Below are positions 23,008 to 24,189 of a stretch of DNA of 24,189 bases, piece by piece. The notes beneath the pieces are model-generated. The model saw nothing but the letters and a program-made list of their open reading frames with translations, was not told where the DNA came from and made no database searches. Source of the stretch: Leadbetterella sp031420365 (lineage in GTDB: Bacteria; Bacteroidota; Bacteroidia; Cytophagales; Spirosomataceae); contig JANOMP010000012.1 of NCBI GenBank assembly GCA_031420365.1, positions 1 to 24,189 on the forward strand, in the 5' to 3' direction. Within the stretch, counting starts at the first letter, position 1. Each line of letters begins with the position of its first letter. A program made the position numbers and the translations under genes.

Positions 23008-24189
23008 ATGAAACTCTATTATTTAGCATTCTATTTGTTTTTCTTTACTTTTAATTCTTATTGCCAAACCATCCCACTTCCCGAGCACCCCAGACCCGAT
23101 TTTGAAAGAGCTGAATGGATAAATCTAAATGGACAATGGGCATTTGAATTTGACAGCTTAGGCAAAGGCGAAACCCAAAACTGGGAGTCTGGAAATGCAA
23201 ATTTCTCCAAAAAAATTAATGTGCCTTTTCCATGGGGGTCTCCTCTTTCTGGAGTTAAAGATGAAGCCAACGTGGCATGGTATAAAAAAAATATTGTAAT
23301 TCCCGAAAGCTTTAAAAATAAACGAACATTCATCACTATTGGGGCATCCGACTGGGAAACCTCTGTTTGGCTTGATGGTAACTATTTAGGTATGCATCAA
23401 GGGGGTTACACTCCGTTTTCTTTTGAACTTTCGGCGTTTGTAAAACTTGGATCTACTCATAAAATTGTACTAAAAGTAGATGATAAACGCCGTGATTTTA
23501 CCCTTTATGGAAAGCAAGGTTATGGAAATGCTCGTGGCGTTTGGCAAACTGTTTTTTTAGAAGCCCGCGGAAATAGTTTTTTAGAATACGTTCATTTTAC
23601 TCCTGATATTGATAAAAATCGAGTATCTATAAAAGGCGAAATAGATGGGGACATTTCCAGCAATAAAGTTTTAAGTGTAAAATTTAAAGACCTAGTAAAG
23701 CCTCTTAATTTTACTATTGCCAAGGGTCAAAAAGTTTTTGAATTTGGTTTCGATATACCTAACGCTAAACTTTGGAATTTAGAGAATCCGTATTTGTATG
23801 AAACTGAAGTTTCTTTGGATGATGATGTTGTTAAAACATATTTTGCTATGCGGAAAATTTCTGTAACCAACCTCCCTGGAACGGATATTCCGTATGTCGC
23901 TTTGAATAATAAACCAATATATCTACAACTTACCCTCGATCAGTCGTATCATCCCGAAGGGTTCTATACGTTTCCAAGCGATGAATTTATGAAAAACGAG
24001 ATTCAATTGTGCAAAAATATTGGACTAAATGGTTTAAGAACTCATATAAAAGTAGATATTCCCCGGAAATTGTATTGGGCTGATAAACTAGGGCTTTTGG
24101 TAATGGCCGATTTGCCCAATTTTTGGGGCGAACCAGAACCTACCGCTCAAAAAGAATCTGAATATACATTAAGAGAAATGATAAAACGT
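23008..24189 (+). CDS. Exported glycoside hydrolase family 2 enzyme, N-terminal part
   Basis: The first 394 codons are in the window; the gene continues beyond the right edge. It begins with a signal peptide (about residues 1-20, FTFNSYCQ), so it is exported. Residues about 25-180 are the GH2 sugar-binding jelly roll (INLNGQWAFEFD, VPFPWGSPLSG, WYKKNIVIP, VWLDGNYLGMHQGGYTPFSFEL, GVWQTVFLEA). About 185-290 is the Ig-like GH2 domain, and from about 295 the TIM barrel starts (LNNKPIYLQLTLDQSYHPEG, GLNGLRTHIKVDIPRKLYWADKLGLLVMADLPNFWG). The catalytic glutamates lie further on. GH2 includes beta-galactosidases, glucuronidases and mannosidases; the specificity cannot be called. The ATG follows an A-run, about 250 bases from the divergent dienelactone hydrolase gene. 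A sugar-cleaving enzyme close to the DUF1501/DUF1553 unit hints at carbohydrate metabolism. Confidence 0.93.
   Translation, partial: MKLYYLAFYLFFFTFNSYCQTIPLPEHPRPDFERAEWINLNGQWAFEFDSLGKGETQNWESGNANFSKKINVPFPWGSPLSGVKDEANVAWYKKNIVIPESFKNKRTFITIGASDWETSVWLDGNYLGMHQGGYTPFSFELSAFVKLGSTHKIVLKVDDKRRDFTLYGKQGYGNARGVWQTVFLEARGNSFLEYVHFTPDIDKNRVSIKGEIDGDISSNKVLSVKFKDLVKPLNFTIAKGQKVFEFGFDIPNAKLWNLENPYLYETEVSLDDDVVKTYFAMRKISVTNLPGTDIPYVALNNKPIYLQLTLDQSYHPEGFYTFPSDEFMKNEIQLCKNIGLNGLRTHIKVDIPRKLYWADKLGLLVMADLPNFWGEPEPTAQKESEYTLREMIKR

Noticed and set aside
23058..23336. 92-codon minus-strand frame inside the GH2 gene
   Set aside because: The plus strand has a continuous GH2 reading frame with signal peptide and domain motifs; the opposite frame has no recognisable features.

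Overview
The window looks like AT-rich chromosomal DNA of a member of the Bacteroidota. Supporting signs are TAnnTTTG-type -7 boxes, weak or absent Shine-Dalgarno sequences, and gene families typical of that phylum: a Bacteroidota-style mraY, DUF1501/DUF1553 proteins, an S9 peptidase and a GH2 enzyme. The genus cannot be fixed from the sequence alone.

Region 1 (1-5324) is the distal part of a type I restriction-modification locus: the C-terminal end of a DinD-like protein, hsdS overlapping it by one base, and hsdR. Between hsdS and hsdR, where they would normally be adjacent, lies about 1 kb of palindromic DNA. It holds a 48-bp-period array of GC-rich palindromes whose linkers alternate between two types, and then a small Y1 (IS200/RAYT-like) transposase gene flanked by palindromes of a second sequence type in inverted orientation. 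This is a REP/RAYT-like arrangement inside a restriction operon.

Region 2 (5325-6850) has no intact gene and looks like a graveyard. It contains a 66-bp nested palindrome directly after hsdR, the C-terminal scrap of a transposase with a CxxC motif, the N-terminal scrap of a DUF5690-like membrane protein, and two 26-bp inverted repeats 367 bp apart (end to end) that could bound a MITE-like element. It probably marks the edge of the restriction island.

Region 3 (6850-12600) holds mraY (peptidoglycan lipid I synthesis) outside its usual murE-mraY-murD context, an exported prolyl-oligopeptidase-family enzyme, a voltage-sensor potassium-type channel with an Asn in the selectivity filter (GNG instead of GYG), a 430-bp gap with small related palindromes, and a small exported protein of lipocalin-like appearance.

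Region 4 (12816-18805) is a compact three-gene unit: a planctomycete-type cytochrome c / DUF1549 / DUF1553 protein, a Tat-exported DUF1501 protein, and a membrane-anchored c-type cytochrome with leucine-rich, chitobiase-like and discoidin-like extracytoplasmic parts. The spacing suggests an operon. The three products are probably an extracytoplasmic redox or hydrolytic system of unknown substrate.

Region 5 (18840-24189) holds single genes: a SAM methyltransferase with a near-consensus promoter, a small serine alpha/beta hydrolase (minus strand), a sterol desaturase-family membrane oxygenase, a dienelactone hydrolase-family protein (minus strand, with a perfect 36-bp palindrome between it and its convergent neighbour), and the first 394 codons of an exported GH2 glycoside hydrolase that runs off the end. 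No rRNA, tRNA or CRISPR array was seen.
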